DNA of 64,000 nt from Anaerolineae bacterium (lineage in GTDB: Bacteria > Chloroflexota > Anaerolineae > Anaerolineales > UBA4823), in contig QEXX01000023.1 in assembly GCA_003130835.1 (NCBI GenBank), positions 1 through 64,000 on the forward strand. Direction: 5' to 3'. How positions within the stretch are numbered: the stretch's first letter is position 1; each line of letters begins with the position of its first letter. The notes under the pieces were generated by a model that was given only the letters and a program-made list of their open reading frames with translations, did not search any database and was not told the origin of the DNA. Shown here piece by piece: positions 55,136-64,000 of the stretch. The translations under genes were made by a program, and so were the position numbers.

Positions 55136-57472
55136 TTAAGTACCGAACATCTTCGCTGCAATGGCGATTTGGCCTAAGGCAATACCACCATCATTTGCCG
55201 GAACTTCCCGGTGAATGAGCACCTTAAAACCTGCTTTTCTCAGCAAACGGATCGTTTGCTCTAACAAAGTGATATTCTGCCAGACTCCTCCACTCAGCGC
55301 GACGTAATTAATCGAAGTCTCCTTTTTAAGGAGCTGGCAGACTTCTAAAACTACCTTTGCAATGGTGTGATGAAAGCGGGCGGAAATCAGGGAGGGTGAA
55401 ACCCCATCGATAAAATCCTTGATAACGGATTGGATCGTCTGGGTTAGGCTAACTTGAGTTGGGAAATTTGCAGTTCCTTGATTAGGAATCAATTCAAATG
55501 AATAGGGATGATCTACTCCCGACGCAGCAATCGCTTCTAATTCAATGGCTGCTTGGGCTTCATAATTAATTGCCTGGCGAACCCCTATTAAAGAAGCAAC
55601 TAGGTCAAACAATCTGCCCATGCTAGAGGTGTTGACCAAATTGATCTTGTGTTGCAATTGTGAATGAAGTAATTGGCGCTCATCGGCACATAGGGATTGA
55701 AAGCAAGGTAACTCTCGCGGCGCTTCGATGCCGAAGTAATCCAGATATGCTAGGGCAATTCGAGCCGGAAAGCGAATCGAACGATCTCCCCCGGGTAAGG
55801 GAAAATATTGCAGGTGAGCAGCCCTCTCAAAAGATTTGTATGAGCTAATCAGAAATTCTCCCCCCCAAATTGCTCCGTCATTGCCATATCCCGTTCCATC
55901 AAACGAGACACCAAGCACCGCTTCATCACTCTGCCAACCATTTTCCACTAAACAGCTTGCGATGTGGGCGTGGTGGTGTTGTATAGCAATGGCTGGAATT
56001 TGTTCGCGGTGCGAGCGTTCGAGGGCATAGCGAGTAGAGAGGTAGTTTGGATGTTTATCGTAGGCAATCGCTTCTGGACGAATGCGAAATAGCTTTTGAT
56101 AATGTTCGATTCCTTCTTCTAAAGACTGATAGGTTTCATAATTCTCCAGATCGCCTATGTGATGGCTGAGAAAAGCATAATCATCTCGACTCAAGCAAAA
56201 AGTATTCTTCAGTTCTGCACCTACGCCTAAGATTTGAGGGGTTTTCCAAGGTAGCCTAAGTGGATTTGGAGCATAGCCGCGCGAGCGTCGGATCGGGTAG
56301 ATTTGCCATTCACCGTCCAGCGACACGGTGCGAACCACCGAGTCGTCGCAGCGAATATGGATAGGGCGGTTGTGAAGCAAAAAGGCATCGGCAAGGGATG
56401 CCAATTGGGTTCTTGCCTGTTCATTGTGGATGGCAATTGGCTCTTCAGACCGATTGCCGCTAGTGAGCACAATGGCTTCTAGAGGATAATCGTTATAAGA
56501 GCAGCGATCAAAGTTATAAAAAATCAGATAATGTAAAGGGCTATAGGGCAACATCACACCCAAAGTGTTTTGATTTGGTGCTACGCTGGAGGCAATAGAG
56601 GAGTTTGAACGCTTGTTCAATAAAACAATTGGGCGTTCTTTTGAAGTTAGTAAGTCAATGTCTGCCGCAGTGAGAATACAGTGCTTTTCAACGGTTTTTA
56701 GGTCAGGCATCATCAGAGCAAAGGGCTTATCTACCCGGTGCTTCCGCTCCCGTAAAGTCTTCACAGCCAGGGGATTGAGTGCATCACAAGCTAAATGAAA
56801 GCCACCAATTCCCTTAATCGCCACAATAGCCCCGCCTTTAAGGAGCTTTTGCACTTCTTGGATAATTTCTTTGTCTGTGCTGTTTATCTCGTTTTGCCCA
56901 TCAATGATCAGGCTCAAATGCGGCCCACACACTGCACAAGCTACAGGTTGAGCATGAAAACGCCGATCTTCGGGATTATGATACTCAGATGCACAATCTG
57001 CACAGAGAGGAAAGGATGCCATGGTGGTGTTTGGGCGATCATAGGGAATGGTCTTCGTTATCGTAAAACGTGGACCGCAATTGGTACAGTTGATAAAAGG
57101 ATAAAGAAATCGGCGATTTTGGGGATCAAAGAGTTCATGGAGACAGTCATTACAAACAGAAATATCAGGAGAAATAGGGATGAAGGCTGACTCAATATCT
57201 TGTGATTCGATGATCTCGAATTTAGTAAAATGATTTTCCTCAACCGGGTGAACTTCAATTTGATCAATCCTCGCAAGCGGTGGTGCTTCGTCGTTGATGC
57301 GGCGAATGAATCGGAGAATTGCCTCTTCGCAGCCTTCGACCAGAATCTCCACCCCTGCACTGGTATTTTTAACCCAGCCAAGCAAATTTTCCTGATGAGC
57401 TAATTTATAAACAAAGGGTCGAAAACCAACACCTTGAACGATACCGGTAATCCGAATATATCTACCAGCCAT
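55136..57472 (-). CDS. hypF: Carbamoyltransferase HypF
   Basis: 778 residues. It makes the carbamoyl group used for cyanide ligands. Domain order: acylphosphatase (GIVQGVGFRPFVYKLA, 1-90), two zinc fingers (CNDCLHE, CTNCGPR, CADCASE, CAVCGPH, about 105-190), YrdC-like (IVAIKGIGGFHLACDA, about 215-390), and a Kae1-like carbamoyltransferase with HHHAH metal ligands (IQHHHAHIASCLV) and GVSFDGTGYGNDG. Full length for the family (about 750-780). Confidence 0.97.
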   Translation of the reverse strand: MAGRYIRITGIVQGVGFRPFVYKLAHQENLLGWVKNTSAGVEILVEGCEEAILRFIRRINDEAPPLARIDQIEVHPVEENHFTKFEIIESQDIESAFIPISPDISVCNDCLHELFDPQNRRFLYPFINCTNCGPRFTITKTIPYDRPNTTMASFPLCADCASEYHNPEDRRFHAQPVACAVCGPHLSLIIDGQNEINSTDKEIIQEVQKLLKGGAIVAIKGIGGFHLACDALNPLAVKTLRERKHRVDKPFALMMPDLKTVEKHCILTAADIDLLTSKERPIVLLNKRSNSSIASSVAPNQNTLGVMLPYSPLHYLIFYNFDRCSYNDYPLEAIVLTSGNRSEEPIAIHNEQARTQLASLADAFLLHNRPIHIRCDDSVVRTVSLDGEWQIYPIRRSRGYAPNPLRLPWKTPQILGVGAELKNTFCLSRDDYAFLSHHIGDLENYETYQSLEEGIEHYQKLFRIRPEAIAYDKHPNYLSTRYALERSHREQIPAIAIQHHHAHIASCLVENGWQSDEAVLGVSFDGTGYGNDGAIWGGEFLISSYKSFERAAHLQYFPLPGGDRSIRFPARIALAYLDYFGIEAPRELPCFQSLCADERQLLHSQLQHKINLVNTSSMGRLFDLVASLIGVRQAINYEAQAAIELEAIAASGVDHPYSFELIPNQGTANFPTQVSLTQTIQSVIKDFIDGVSPSLISARFHHTIAKVVLEVCQLLKKETSINYVALSGGVWQNITLLEQTIRLLRKAGFKVLIHREVPANDGGIALGQIAIAAKMFGT

Positions 57473-57483
57473 ATCATCGATAC

Positions 57484-58161
57484 TTACACCATGTTTTGTG
57501 TTCGAAACTCGCCGATTTTCTTACGCAACCAATGGAACCAATTCTCTAAGCCTTCTCCACTGCGGCAAGACACCATCAACAATTCCACATTTGGATTTAA
57601 GGCTTCTAAGCCCTTCCGAAAGAAGTCAACATCAAACTCCACATAAGGCAGTAAGTCTATCTTATTTAACAACACACAATCGACTCCGCGGTACATGGCG
57701 GGGTATTTGTGTGGTTTATCATGCCCTTCCGGAACAGACGCTACAAGCACATTATGGAACGTCCCCAGAGCAAAGCTGGCTGGACAGACTAGGTTGCCGA
57801 CGTTCTCGACAATTAACAGATCAAATTGGTTTAGGTCGGCTTGCACGAGCGCTTTGTTAAGCATAACCGCGTCTAGATGGCAATCTCCGCCAGTGTTAAT
57901 TTGGATCGCTGTAGCCCCGGCAGCCATTGCACGGTCAGCATCAAACGTCGTGGCAATGTCTCCATCAATGACCAAGATACGATAATCCTGGCATAGATTC
58001 TTGACAGTTTGTTCGATAAGAGATGTTTTCCCCGCTCCCGGGGATGCCATCAAGTTAATTGAAAACAAGCCTGCCTTGTTGAGCAACTGCCGGTTTTGGT
58101 CGGCAATCGCGTCATTTGCGCTGAGGATATTCTGGACAATTTGGATACGTTGTTGGTTCAT
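57484..58161 (-). CDS. hypB: GTPase HypB, hydrogenase nickel insertion
   Basis: 225 residues. G1 is MASPGAGKTSLI (about 38-46); VIDGDIATTFDADR, INTGGDCHLDAVML (metal-site Cys-His), ENVGNLVCPA and LLNKIDLLPY follow. The N-terminus lacks the His-rich nickel-storage stretch and the CxxCGC site of some HypB, so only the G-domain metal site is present. Its ATG overlaps the hypA stop (ATGA). Confidence 0.97.
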   Translation of the reverse strand: MNQQRIQIVQNILSANDAIADQNRQLLNKAGLFSINLMASPGAGKTSLIEQTVKNLCQDYRILVIDGDIATTFDADRAMAAGATAIQINTGGDCHLDAVMLNKALVQADLNQFDLLIVENVGNLVCPASFALGTFHNVLVASVPEGHDKPHKYPAMYRGVDCVLLNKIDLLPYVEFDVDFFRKGLEALNPNVELLMVSCRSGEGLENWFHWLRKKIGEFRTQNMV

Positions 58162-58502
58162 GTTTCTACGTCGATTGCTTCTATGTAAAATTCTTCACCA
58201 CTAAGAATCTTGACCCGAGAACTACCACATGCTGGACAATAAACCGCGTTTCCATCAAGCTGATAAACGGTATGGCAATCTGAACATTCAAAGGATGCTG
58301 AAATTCTTCGAAAGACCAACTCAGCTTGTTCTGCTAAGGTATCTTTGGCTATGATCTCCCAATAAAATTGAACGGATTCATCAACGATGGACGAAAGCTC
58401 TCCGATAACCAAATAAATCTTGCTTATTTTTGTAGCCTGGGCTTTTCCAGCATGATCCAAAACGATATTCAAGACATTTTGGGTAATCGCAAGTTCATGC
58501 AT
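58158..58502 (-). CDS. hypA: Nickel/zinc chaperone HypA
   Basis: 114 residues. The N-terminal MHEL provides the nickel ligand His2. The C-terminal zinc site is two CxxC motifs in FECSDCHTVYQL and VYCPACGSSRV. It hands nickel to HypB and the hydrogenase large subunit. The gene follows tatA after about 38 bases on the same strand. Confidence 0.96.
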   Translation of the reverse strand: MHELAITQNVLNIVLDHAGKAQATKISKIYLVIGELSSIVDESVQFYWEIIAKDTLAEQAELVFRRISASFECSDCHTVYQLDGNAVYCPACGSSRVKILSGEEFYIEAIDVET

Positions 58503-58540
58503 CCAATAATTACAAGAACACTTTCCTTTTGCCTAGAATG

Positions 58541-58744
58541 CTACTCTTTGCTTTCGGTAGGTTTTGATGCGGTTTCGGTTTTCTTTTCATCTGTTTCGTC
58601 AGTAGGAGACTGCAAGCCTTCTTTGAAGGCACGAATGCCCTTGCCGAATTCACCAGCTACTTTACTGATTCGCCCAACGCCAAAAAGCAGGATGACGATG
58701 AAAAGGATAATCAGTAACTCTGCACCCTGAGGTAAATTGAACAT
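58541..58744 (-). CDS. tatA: Twin-arginine translocase TatA/E
   Basis: 67 residues. MFNLPQGAELLIILFIVILL is the membrane segment, followed by the hinge FGVGRISKVAGEFGKGIRAF (amphipathic helix) and an acidic tail. ATG 58744 is chosen by AAAGGAG ahead of it. It heads the hyp operon; Tat exports folded cofactor proteins such as hydrogenase small subunits and Rieske proteins. No tatC is in the window. Confidence 0.92.
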   Translation of the reverse strand: MFNLPQGAELLIILFIVILLFGVGRISKVAGEFGKGIRAFKEGLQSPTDETDEKKTETASKPTESKE

Positions 58745-58765
58745 ACAGGAACTCCTTTCCAAAAT

Positions 58766-58803
58766 TTGAACATTAAGTCAATTTCAATTATACTACTACC
58801 CAA
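58766..58803. promoter_or_regulatory. Overlapping divergent promoters of trmFO and tatA-hyp
   Basis: On the + strand TTGAAC (58766-58771) and TATACT (58789-58794) are 17 bases apart and would start transcription at about 58801, right at the trmFO ATG (58803), which has no ribosome site. On the minus strand TATAAT (58792-58787) overlaps the same bases and serves tatA-hyp, without a clear -35 box. Confidence 0.6.
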
Positions 58804-60161
58804 TGATGAAAGCGAATGAGTTAATTGTCATTGGTGGTGGTTTGGCGGGTTGCGAGGCTGCCTGGCAGGCTGCCCAAAGAGGGATACAAGTTATTTTATA
58901 TGAAATGCGGCCCTTAGTGAACACAGGGGCGCATGTAACCGATCGCTTGGCAGAGCTAGTCTGTTCAAACTCACTTGGTGCAAACCAAATCGAGCGTGCC
59001 ACTGGCTTATTGCTGAATGAACTACGACAACTCGATTCGTTGCTCATCCGCTGTGCGGATGCAAACGCTCTGCCAGCCGGTCGGGCTTTAGCCGTGGATC
59101 GGGAACGGTTTGCAAATGAGGTAACTCAGTCCATCCTTGCTCATCCAAGGATTAATGTCGTTCGAGAAGAAGTAAAGACAATTCCAGATCAACCAACGAT
59201 CCTTGCCTCTGGGCCTTTAACCTCTCCAAGTCTCGCGTCTGCCATAGCCAAGTTTTTAGGTCAATCAAATTTATTCTTCTATGATGCCATTTCACCGATT
59301 GTCGAAGCCGATACAATCGACATGAACATTGCCTTCCGGGCAAGCCGCTATGATCAAGATGGGGATGGCGATTATATTAATTGCCCCATGAACCGAGAAG
59401 AATATGAGCGCTTCGTCCAGGAACTACTTAAAGCGGAACGCATCCAACTGCGGTTCTTTGAAGAAGAGATCAATTTGGGAGTCAAAAGCGGAAAGGGAGA
59501 ATTTTTTGAAGCCTGTTTGCCGATCGAGGTTCTTGCTCAGCGAGGGAAAGAGGCGCTTGCTTTTGGGCCTCTAAGGCCGGTTGGATTGAAGGACCCTCGC
59601 ACAGGCAAACGGCCATACGCAGTAGTACAACTACGACAGGATAACCTAGCCGGCACCCTTTACAATATGGTGGGATTTCAAACCAATCTAACATTTTCCG
59701 AGCAAAAACGGGTATTTCGTTTGATTCCTGGTTTGGAGAACGCTGAGTTTAGCCGTTATGGTCAGATGCATCGCAACACCTATATTTTTTCTCCCCAAGC
59801 TCTCAAACCGACCCTACAAACCATGCGCCGTCCAGATTTATTTATGGCTGGACAAATCATCGGTGTGGAGGGCTATGCAGGTAACATTGCCAGTGGCTGG
59901 TTAGCCGGTGTTAATGCGGCGAATTATCTAAAAGGGAAGCCTCTCTTAGTCCTACCGCGCGAAACAATGCTGGGTAGCTTAGTGTACTACATCACGCATG
60001 CGAGTGAAAAGGACTTTCAACCCATGAAAGCCAACTTTGGTTTACTCCCTTATACGGAAGACGAGTGGGTGCGCAATAAACGAGATCGCCATCTCTATTT
60101 TGCTCAACGCTCAAAAACAATTCTGGAAAAATGGATCAAAGAAAACGGTGTATTGGATTAA
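58803..60161 (+). CDS. trmFO: Methylenetetrahydrofolate-tRNA-(uracil-5)-methyltransferase TrmFO
   Basis: 452-residue FAD enzyme that makes T54 in tRNA using methylene-THF as carbon donor. Seen: FAD-binding [38 protein letters not shown] (with the Cys near residue 53), [37 protein letters not shown] and [17 protein letters not shown]. Typical length. It probably has a leaderless transcript. The use of methylene-THF draws on the same folate pool as the Wood-Ljungdahl enzymes. Confidence 0.97.
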   Translation: MMKANELIVIGGGLAGCEAAWQAAQRGIQVILYEMRPLVNTGAHVTDRLAELVCSNSLGANQIERATGLLLNELRQLDSLLIRCADANALPAGRALAVDRERFANEVTQSILAHPRINVVREEVKTIPDQPTILASGPLTSPSLASAIAKFLGQSNLFFYDAISPIVEADTIDMNIAFRASRYDQDGDGDYINCPMNREEYERFVQELLKAERIQLRFFEEEINLGVKSGKGEFFEACLPIEVLAQRGKEALAFGPLRPVGLKDPRTGKRPYAVVQLRQDNLAGTLYNMVGFQTNLTFSEQKRVFRLIPGLENAEFSRYGQMHRNTYIFSPQALKPTLQTMRRPDLFMAGQIIGVEGYAGNIASGWLAGVNAANYLKGKPLLVLPRETMLGSLVYYITHASEKDFQPMKANFGLLPYTEDEWVRNKRDRHLYFAQRSKTILEKWIKENGVLD

Positions 60162-61041
60162 ATTGCGCATAGGTATACTGATTGGACTGATTGTTCTCGC
60201 GTTTGCCCAAGGATGCGGTAACGTCCAGAAGGGAGTTTCTGAAGAGGAAAGGTTTGCCTTAATTAATCAAGACCTTTCTTTTCAAGTGCATTGCGGGCCG
60301 CGAACGCCTGGTTCTGAATGTCATCAAAAAGTCCAAAAGTGGATCATCTCAACCCTTCAAGAGCAGAAGTGGCAAGTTGAAACTCATTCATTTGTTTATG
60401 GTGAGCAGCAAGGAGTCAATATCATCGGCAAATATGGCAATGGAGGGCAGCTCATTCTCATCGGAGCTCACTACGATTCGCGCTTTACCTCGGATCAAGA
60501 GAGTCAACCTGACCTTCGTAGCCAACCGGTGCTGGGAGCAAATGACGGGGCATCTGGGGTGGCGTTGTTACTCATGTTAGCTAGGGAAATTCCACAACAG
60601 TTACCGCCCACGGAGAAAACCATTTGGCTGGTGTTTTTTGATCTAGAGGATAATGGCAATTATCCAGGCTGGGATTGGATCTTGGGCTCAACAGCTTTTG
60701 CGAACTCAATGCTGGAAACTCCCTCTGCAGTCGTGGTTGTAGATATGATCGGAGATCGCGACCTAAACATTTTTATGGAACACAACTCAAACGTTGAGCT
60801 GAATCAGCAAATTTGGCAAACCGCTCATCAGCTTGGCTATGACAAGAATTTCATCCCCCAATATAAATACCGCATGATCGATGATCATTTGCCCTTTGTG
60901 CAACGTGGTTATCCCACCTCGCTCTTAATTGACTTCGACTATCCTTATTGGCATACAACCCAAGACACTCTCGATAAAGTCTCCCCTCACAGTATTTTTG
61001 TCGTCTATGATACACTTATTAACTGGATGAGACAGCGATAA
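60148..61041 (+). CDS. M28-family peptidase / glutaminyl cyclase-like, secreted
   Basis: About 297 residues. A hydrophobic export segment (about residues 8-22, ending FAQGC, a poor lipobox) precedes a zinc aminopeptidase-like domain. Metal ligands: His and Asp in GAHYDSR, Asp in GANDGASG, Glu/Asp in FDLEDNG, Asp in VVDMIGDRD and His in IDDHLPF. These fit M28 peptidases and the related glutaminyl cyclases. The start is uncertain: GTG 60148 overlaps the end of trmFO, while TTG 60163 lies just past it. The frame is open further upstream inside trmFO, which is not credible as coding. Confidence 0.85.
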   Translation: MYWIKLRIGILIGLIVLAFAQGCGNVQKGVSEEERFALINQDLSFQVHCGPRTPGSECHQKVQKWIISTLQEQKWQVETHSFVYGEQQGVNIIGKYGNGGQLILIGAHYDSRFTSDQESQPDLRSQPVLGANDGASGVALLLMLAREIPQQLPPTEKTIWLVFFDLEDNGNYPGWDWILGSTAFANSMLETPSAVVVVDMIGDRDLNIFMEHNSNVELNQQIWQTAHQLGYDKNFIPQYKYRMIDDHLPFVQRGYPTSLLIDFDYPYWHTTQDTLDKVSPHSIFVVYDTLINWMRQR

Positions 61042-61042
61042 C

Positions 61043-62299
61043 ATGAACGAAGGAAAGCCGGTAGCTACACCAGAGCACCTTAGAATGCTGAAAGTTCTTC
61101 AGCATTCGCTTCCTGAAATCACCGAGCAGTTAACCAAAACTTCCAGCATCCGCCCTTCTCTGGAAAAGCAGTTACAGGCTCTATTCAGTGCATTTGAAGA
61201 TTTTGCTCTTTCAGAGAATCAATCCAACCTCGATCAAATTTTAGACAATTGGCTAATGCAATATACTGAAGCCGAGATTCCCCAAGTTGTTTTAGACTTG
61301 AGTGACTTCTTACGCTCGATTGATAAAACCTGCCAAAACATTCTCAAAAAACACGCCAGCACTGTTGATTCTAGCGAACAAAGCGAGCCTGTGGTACTCT
61401 CCAACTTGTTCTTCTACGCTCAGAAGAGATTAGTGAGAATTGGCTTTCGGAAATACATCGAACAACAGACCAAAACTGCTTCCGAGATTCAATCGATGCT
61501 AGAGAGGCTCGACCGCAGTAAATCGAATTTTATTTCCATCGCAGCCCATGAATTGAAAACTCCTTTAACTCTAATAGAAGGATACTCGATGATGTTGGGG
61601 GAATTGCTCAAAAGCAGTCAAGATCTAAATTCCTATTCTCCGTATTTAGAAGGAATCAAAAAGGGAACGGAACGGCTAAAACAAATTATCCAAGATATGA
61701 TCGATGTGTCTTTGATCGATTCACGAATGCTATTGCTGAACTTTCAGCCTTGTCTAATCAATCGCGTGATCCAAAAAGTTGTCGAAGAGATGAAAAGAAG
61801 AGCTGCCGATCGGGATCTATTCGTTCAATTTCGGCCAATCAAGGGGGTCAATGAAATCATCTATCTCGATGAAATTCGTCTCTCACAAGCCCTGCGGAAT
61901 GTCATCGAAAACGCGATTAAATATACTCCAGATGGTGGAAAAGTAAAAATTTACGGAAGAAAACTCAGTGGTTTTATAGAAATTTTGGTTGAAGACACCG
62001 GAATCGGTGTAGATCCCGAAGACCAACCCTTGATCTTTGAAAAATTCTCGCAACTAGGGCAAGTTTCCTTGCACTCAACCGGAAAATCCAAATTTAAAGG
62101 GGGAGGAGCTGGATTAGGCTTACCAATTGCCAAAGGGATCCTAGAAGCTCATGGTGGCACAATCTGGATGGAGTCGGAAGGATATGATGAAGTTCGCTGT
62201 CCCGGCTCGATCTTTCATTTGATGATACCGATCCATACGCAACCCCCAAAACCTTCTTCACCGATCCTCACCAACCTGGGCATTTCTAATCGCGATTGA
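61043..62299 (+). CDS. Cytoplasmic sensor histidine kinase
   Basis: 418 residues without a membrane span. The N-terminal ~150 is helical and of unknown sensor type. HisKA has the phospho-His in FISIAAHELKTPLTLIEG (about 173). HATPase shows N-box LRNVIENAIKYTP, G1 EDTGIGVDP, F-box LIFEKFSQLG and G2 GGAGLGLPIAK. No response regulator is adjacent. The start is one base after the peptidase stop, and the end overlaps the possible TTG start of hflX. Confidence 0.93.
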   Translation: MNEGKPVATPEHLRMLKVLQHSLPEITEQLTKTSSIRPSLEKQLQALFSAFEDFALSENQSNLDQILDNWLMQYTEAEIPQVVLDLSDFLRSIDKTCQNILKKHASTVDSSEQSEPVVLSNLFFYAQKRLVRIGFRKYIEQQTKTASEIQSMLERLDRSKSNFISIAAHELKTPLTLIEGYSMMLGELLKSSQDLNSYSPYLEGIKKGTERLKQIIQDMIDVSLIDSRMLLLNFQPCLINRVIQKVVEEMKRRAADRDLFVQFRPIKGVNEIIYLDEIRLSQALRNVIENAIKYTPDGGKVKIYGRKLSGFIEILVEDTGIGVDPEDQPLIFEKFSQLGQVSLHSTGKSKFKGGGAGLGLPIAKGILEAHGGTIWMESEGYDEVRCPGSIFHLMIPIHTQPPKPSSPILTNLGISNRD

Positions 62300-62307
62300 G
62301 TTTCCAA

Positions 62308-63678
62308 ATGGTTAAAAAAATTGTTCCAGTGATTGATTCCTATCAAGAACGAGCTGTTGCCGTAGGTGTAGAAATCGGCCAGCCAGATTCGCCCTTTACC
62401 CTTGAAGAATCATTAAATGAGTTGTGCCTTTTGGCTCAAACAGCCGGTATTGAAGTTATGGCAACCCTTACCCAGAGACTTGAAAAACCCAACCCAAAAA
62501 CCTATATAGGAGTTGGCAAACTCGAAGAGTTAAAGGCAGTTGTCCATGAGTTGGGTGCGAACATCATTTTATTTGACGATGAACTTTCTCCCCGTCATTT
62601 ACGAGAACTTGAAAAACACTTTGACGAAACCGTTCGCATCATCGACCGCACAGCATTGATTCTCGATATTTTTGCTCAACACGCAGCAACCCGAGAAGGT
62701 GCATTGCAAGTCGAACTTGCCCAATACGAATACCGCTTGCCTCGCTTAACTCGGGCGTGGACACACTTGGCAAGACAGGCTGGTGGCGGTGGTGGTAGAG
62801 CAGGCAGTGTTGGTGGTGTTGGGCTACGCGGCCCAGGAGAAACGCAACTGGAAGTAGACCGGCGCGATATTCGCCGCCGTATCGCTCATCTAAAAGAAGA
62901 ACTAGAGAAGGTCAAATCTCATCGTCGTCAGTATCGACGCCGCCGAAAAAAATCGGGGATTCCGGTTGTAGCGTTGATCGGCTATACCAACGCTGGCAAA
63001 TCCACCTTACTGAACGCGCTCTCCAATGCGAATGTGTATGTGGCCGACCAATTATTTGCGACGTTAGACCCAACCACTCGACGGGTTGTCCTATCCAACC
63101 ACAACGAAATTTTGCTAACCGACACGGTTGGGTTTATCCAAAAACTGCCCACCCATTTGGTTGCTGCCTTTCGAGCTACGTTAGAGGAAATTGCAGAAGC
63201 TGACTTATTGTTGCATGTTTTGGATATTTCCCAACCCACTGCCCAACAACAAGCCCAAGCTGTCTTTCAGACTTTGAAAGAAATCCAAGCTGATCATCTA
63301 CCGATCTTTACCGTACTAAACAAAATCGATCTGCTTAAAGACCCGCAACAGACGAGAAACATCCTTGCTGAATATCCCAATTCTGTAGCCATTTCGGCGC
63401 GCCATGGCATAGGGCTCACCGATCTAATGCAGAAATTAGATGACTTCCTCTTTCGTCGCCAACACGCGATTTCCGTTGTGATTCCCCAAAGGGAAGCTTA
63501 TCTCATCCAATTAGTTTCCCAAGAAGGGATTGTGGAAAAAATTGAATATGCTGGTAAGGATGTCTTTCTCCAAGGAAAAATTCCAGGCAGACATCTAGCA
63601 AAATATACCCCTTACCTTTATCAAGCTGCGGCTGAAAAAAGCCAAAACGAAGGTTTAGCCTATGAAAGAACTTCTTAA
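62308..63678 (+). CDS. hflX: Ribosome-associated GTPase HflX
   Basis: About 456 residues. The HflX N-terminal domain (GIEVMATLTQRLEKPNPKTY, YIGVGKLEEL, ILFDDELSPRHLRELE), the glycine-rich linker with RQAGGGGGRAGSVGG and GLRGPGETQLE, and a coiled coil precede the GTPase domain. G1 is IGYTNAGKSTLLN, G3 DTVGFIQKLP and G4 LNKIDLL. It splits stalled 70S ribosomes. ATG 62308 is used; TTG 62296, overlapping the kinase stop, is another option. Confidence 0.95.
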   Translation: MVKKIVPVIDSYQERAVAVGVEIGQPDSPFTLEESLNELCLLAQTAGIEVMATLTQRLEKPNPKTYIGVGKLEELKAVVHELGANIILFDDELSPRHLRELEKHFDETVRIIDRTALILDIFAQHAATREGALQVELAQYEYRLPRLTRAWTHLARQAGGGGGRAGSVGGVGLRGPGETQLEVDRRDIRRRIAHLKEELEKVKSHRRQYRRRRKKSGIPVVALIGYTNAGKSTLLNALSNANVYVADQLFATLDPTTRRVVLSNHNEILLTDTVGFIQKLPTHLVAAFRATLEEIAEADLLLHVLDISQPTAQQQAQAVFQTLKEIQADHLPIFTVLNKIDLLKDPQQTRNILAEYPNSVAISARHGIGLTDLMQKLDDFLFRRQHAISVVIPQREAYLIQLVSQEGIVEKIEYAGKDVFLQGKIPGRHLAKYTPYLYQAAAEKSQNEGLAYERTS

Positions 63679-63877
63679 CCACCTCCTCGATAGGTTAGCC
63701 AACTTTTTTGCCCATCGCAAAGGATTACTCCCCTTGATGGGTTTGGTACTGATTCTGATAAACGGTATCCTCCAATTCACGCCCATGGGGGATTTTGCCA
63801 TCGTCGAGAAAAACTTCTTTCTTCACATTGGCTTGATCCTTGCCATCCTTGGGTTTCTTTTAGCGTGGTCATTATGA
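63662..63877 (+). CDS. Small two-span membrane protein after hflX
   Basis: 71 residues, overlapping the end of hflX by 17 bases in another frame. A charged N-terminus (MKELLNHLLDRLANFFAHRK), then two hydrophobic segments (about 22-40 and 50-70), the second ending the protein at WSL. Family unknown. Close overlap with hflX suggests coupled translation. Confidence 0.6.
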   Translation: MKELLNHLLDRLANFFAHRKGLLPLMGLVLILINGILQFTPMGDFAIVEKNFFLHIGLILAILGFLLAWSL

Positions 63878-64000
63878 CTGACTGTTGATGCGATTGAAGT
63901 GGGAAAAAGCTCGTCGAGCAAGCTTGCCATTCCATACCCGCGATCAAACTGGCGGTACTATGCTTGACGTGTCGCTTAAAAAAGTATCCAACCTAGCTTA
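63878..64000. other. Terminal intergenic stretch without gene
   Basis: No open frame is supported on either strand. A short palindrome GCTCG-T-CGAGC and an AAGCT/AGCTT dyad lie at about 63908-63927. Read on the minus strand these end in T5, so they may be a terminator for a gene beyond the window. Confidence 0.3.

Noticed and set aside
60037-60147. Longer start for the M28 peptidase at ATG 60037
   Set aside because: Would overlap trmFO by 125 bases with a sequence that does not look like a signal peptide; the export segment begins after about 60160.

Overview
The window looks like chromosome of an anaerobic bacterium of the phylum Chloroflexota, most likely class Anaerolineae. This is inferred, not proven. 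It rests on the mix of a bacterial Wood-Ljungdahl (reductive acetyl-CoA) operon, a b6-type cytochrome bc complex, small membrane proteins and a lipoprotein with Thr/Pro-rich linkers, and bacterial housekeeping genes of moderate GC. Genes are densely packed. I see no insertion sequence, prophage or CRISPR array.

Layout. 1-930: minus-strand two-component pair, kinase cut by the window edge. 1.2-6.7 kb (+): heme A synthase, ligA, an alpha-oxoamine synthase and an RlmI-like methyltransferase. 6.70-7.09 kb (-): tmRNA with its own promoter. 7.2-8.7 kb: ECF-type sigma factor and three small unknown genes. 8.7-13.7 kb (-): respiratory cluster of cytochrome b with an N-terminal heme-c motif, subunit IV, Rieske protein, a membrane HdrD/EMO-like Fe-S oxidoreductase and an FrhB-like ferredoxin protein, preceded on the same strand by a NarX/NarL-type pair (13.9-15.6 kb). 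15.8-18.8 kb (+): cysS and two CooC-like nickel-insertion ATPases. 18.8-26.2 kb (-): an unrecognised 425-aa protein, a 48-aa membrane peptide, thiolase, AAA ATPase, GNAT-like protein, aldo-keto reductase and SDR epimerase. 26.4-29.6 kb (+): large hybrid histidine kinase. 29.6-35.7 kb (-): SIS protein, fused PabB-PabC, a palindromic repeat cluster, tRNA-Asp, a corrinoid protein and its RACo-like activator. 36.0-47.6 kb (+): CODH/acetyl-CoA synthase operon: HMA-like protein, CODH, acsB, acsD, acsC, RACo-like activator, acsE and a MetV-MetF fusion. 47.8-52.6 kb (+): RelA/SpoT, small acidic Cys protein, PfkB kinase, lipoprotein, methyltransferase. 52.6-58.7 kb (-): tatA-hypA-hypB-hypF-hypC-hypD-hypE. 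58.8-63.9 kb (+): trmFO, M28 peptidase, histidine kinase, hflX and a small membrane protein.

How it fits together. The 36-47.6 kb operon holds the carbonyl branch plus the methyl-transfer and methylene-THF reduction steps of the Wood-Ljungdahl pathway. The CooC-like proteins would mature its nickel enzymes, and the two RACo-like proteins would re-reduce corrinoid proteins. The Hyp operon implies a [NiFe] hydrogenase encoded elsewhere, and tatA in front of it may reflect export of hydrogenase or of the Rieske protein. The bc/EMO-like/FrhB-like cluster is the most unusual energy-conserving assembly here: it could couple menaquinone chemistry to a cytoplasmic low-potential donor. The formate-to-methylene-THF enzymes, hydrogenase structural genes and terminal oxidase are not in the window.
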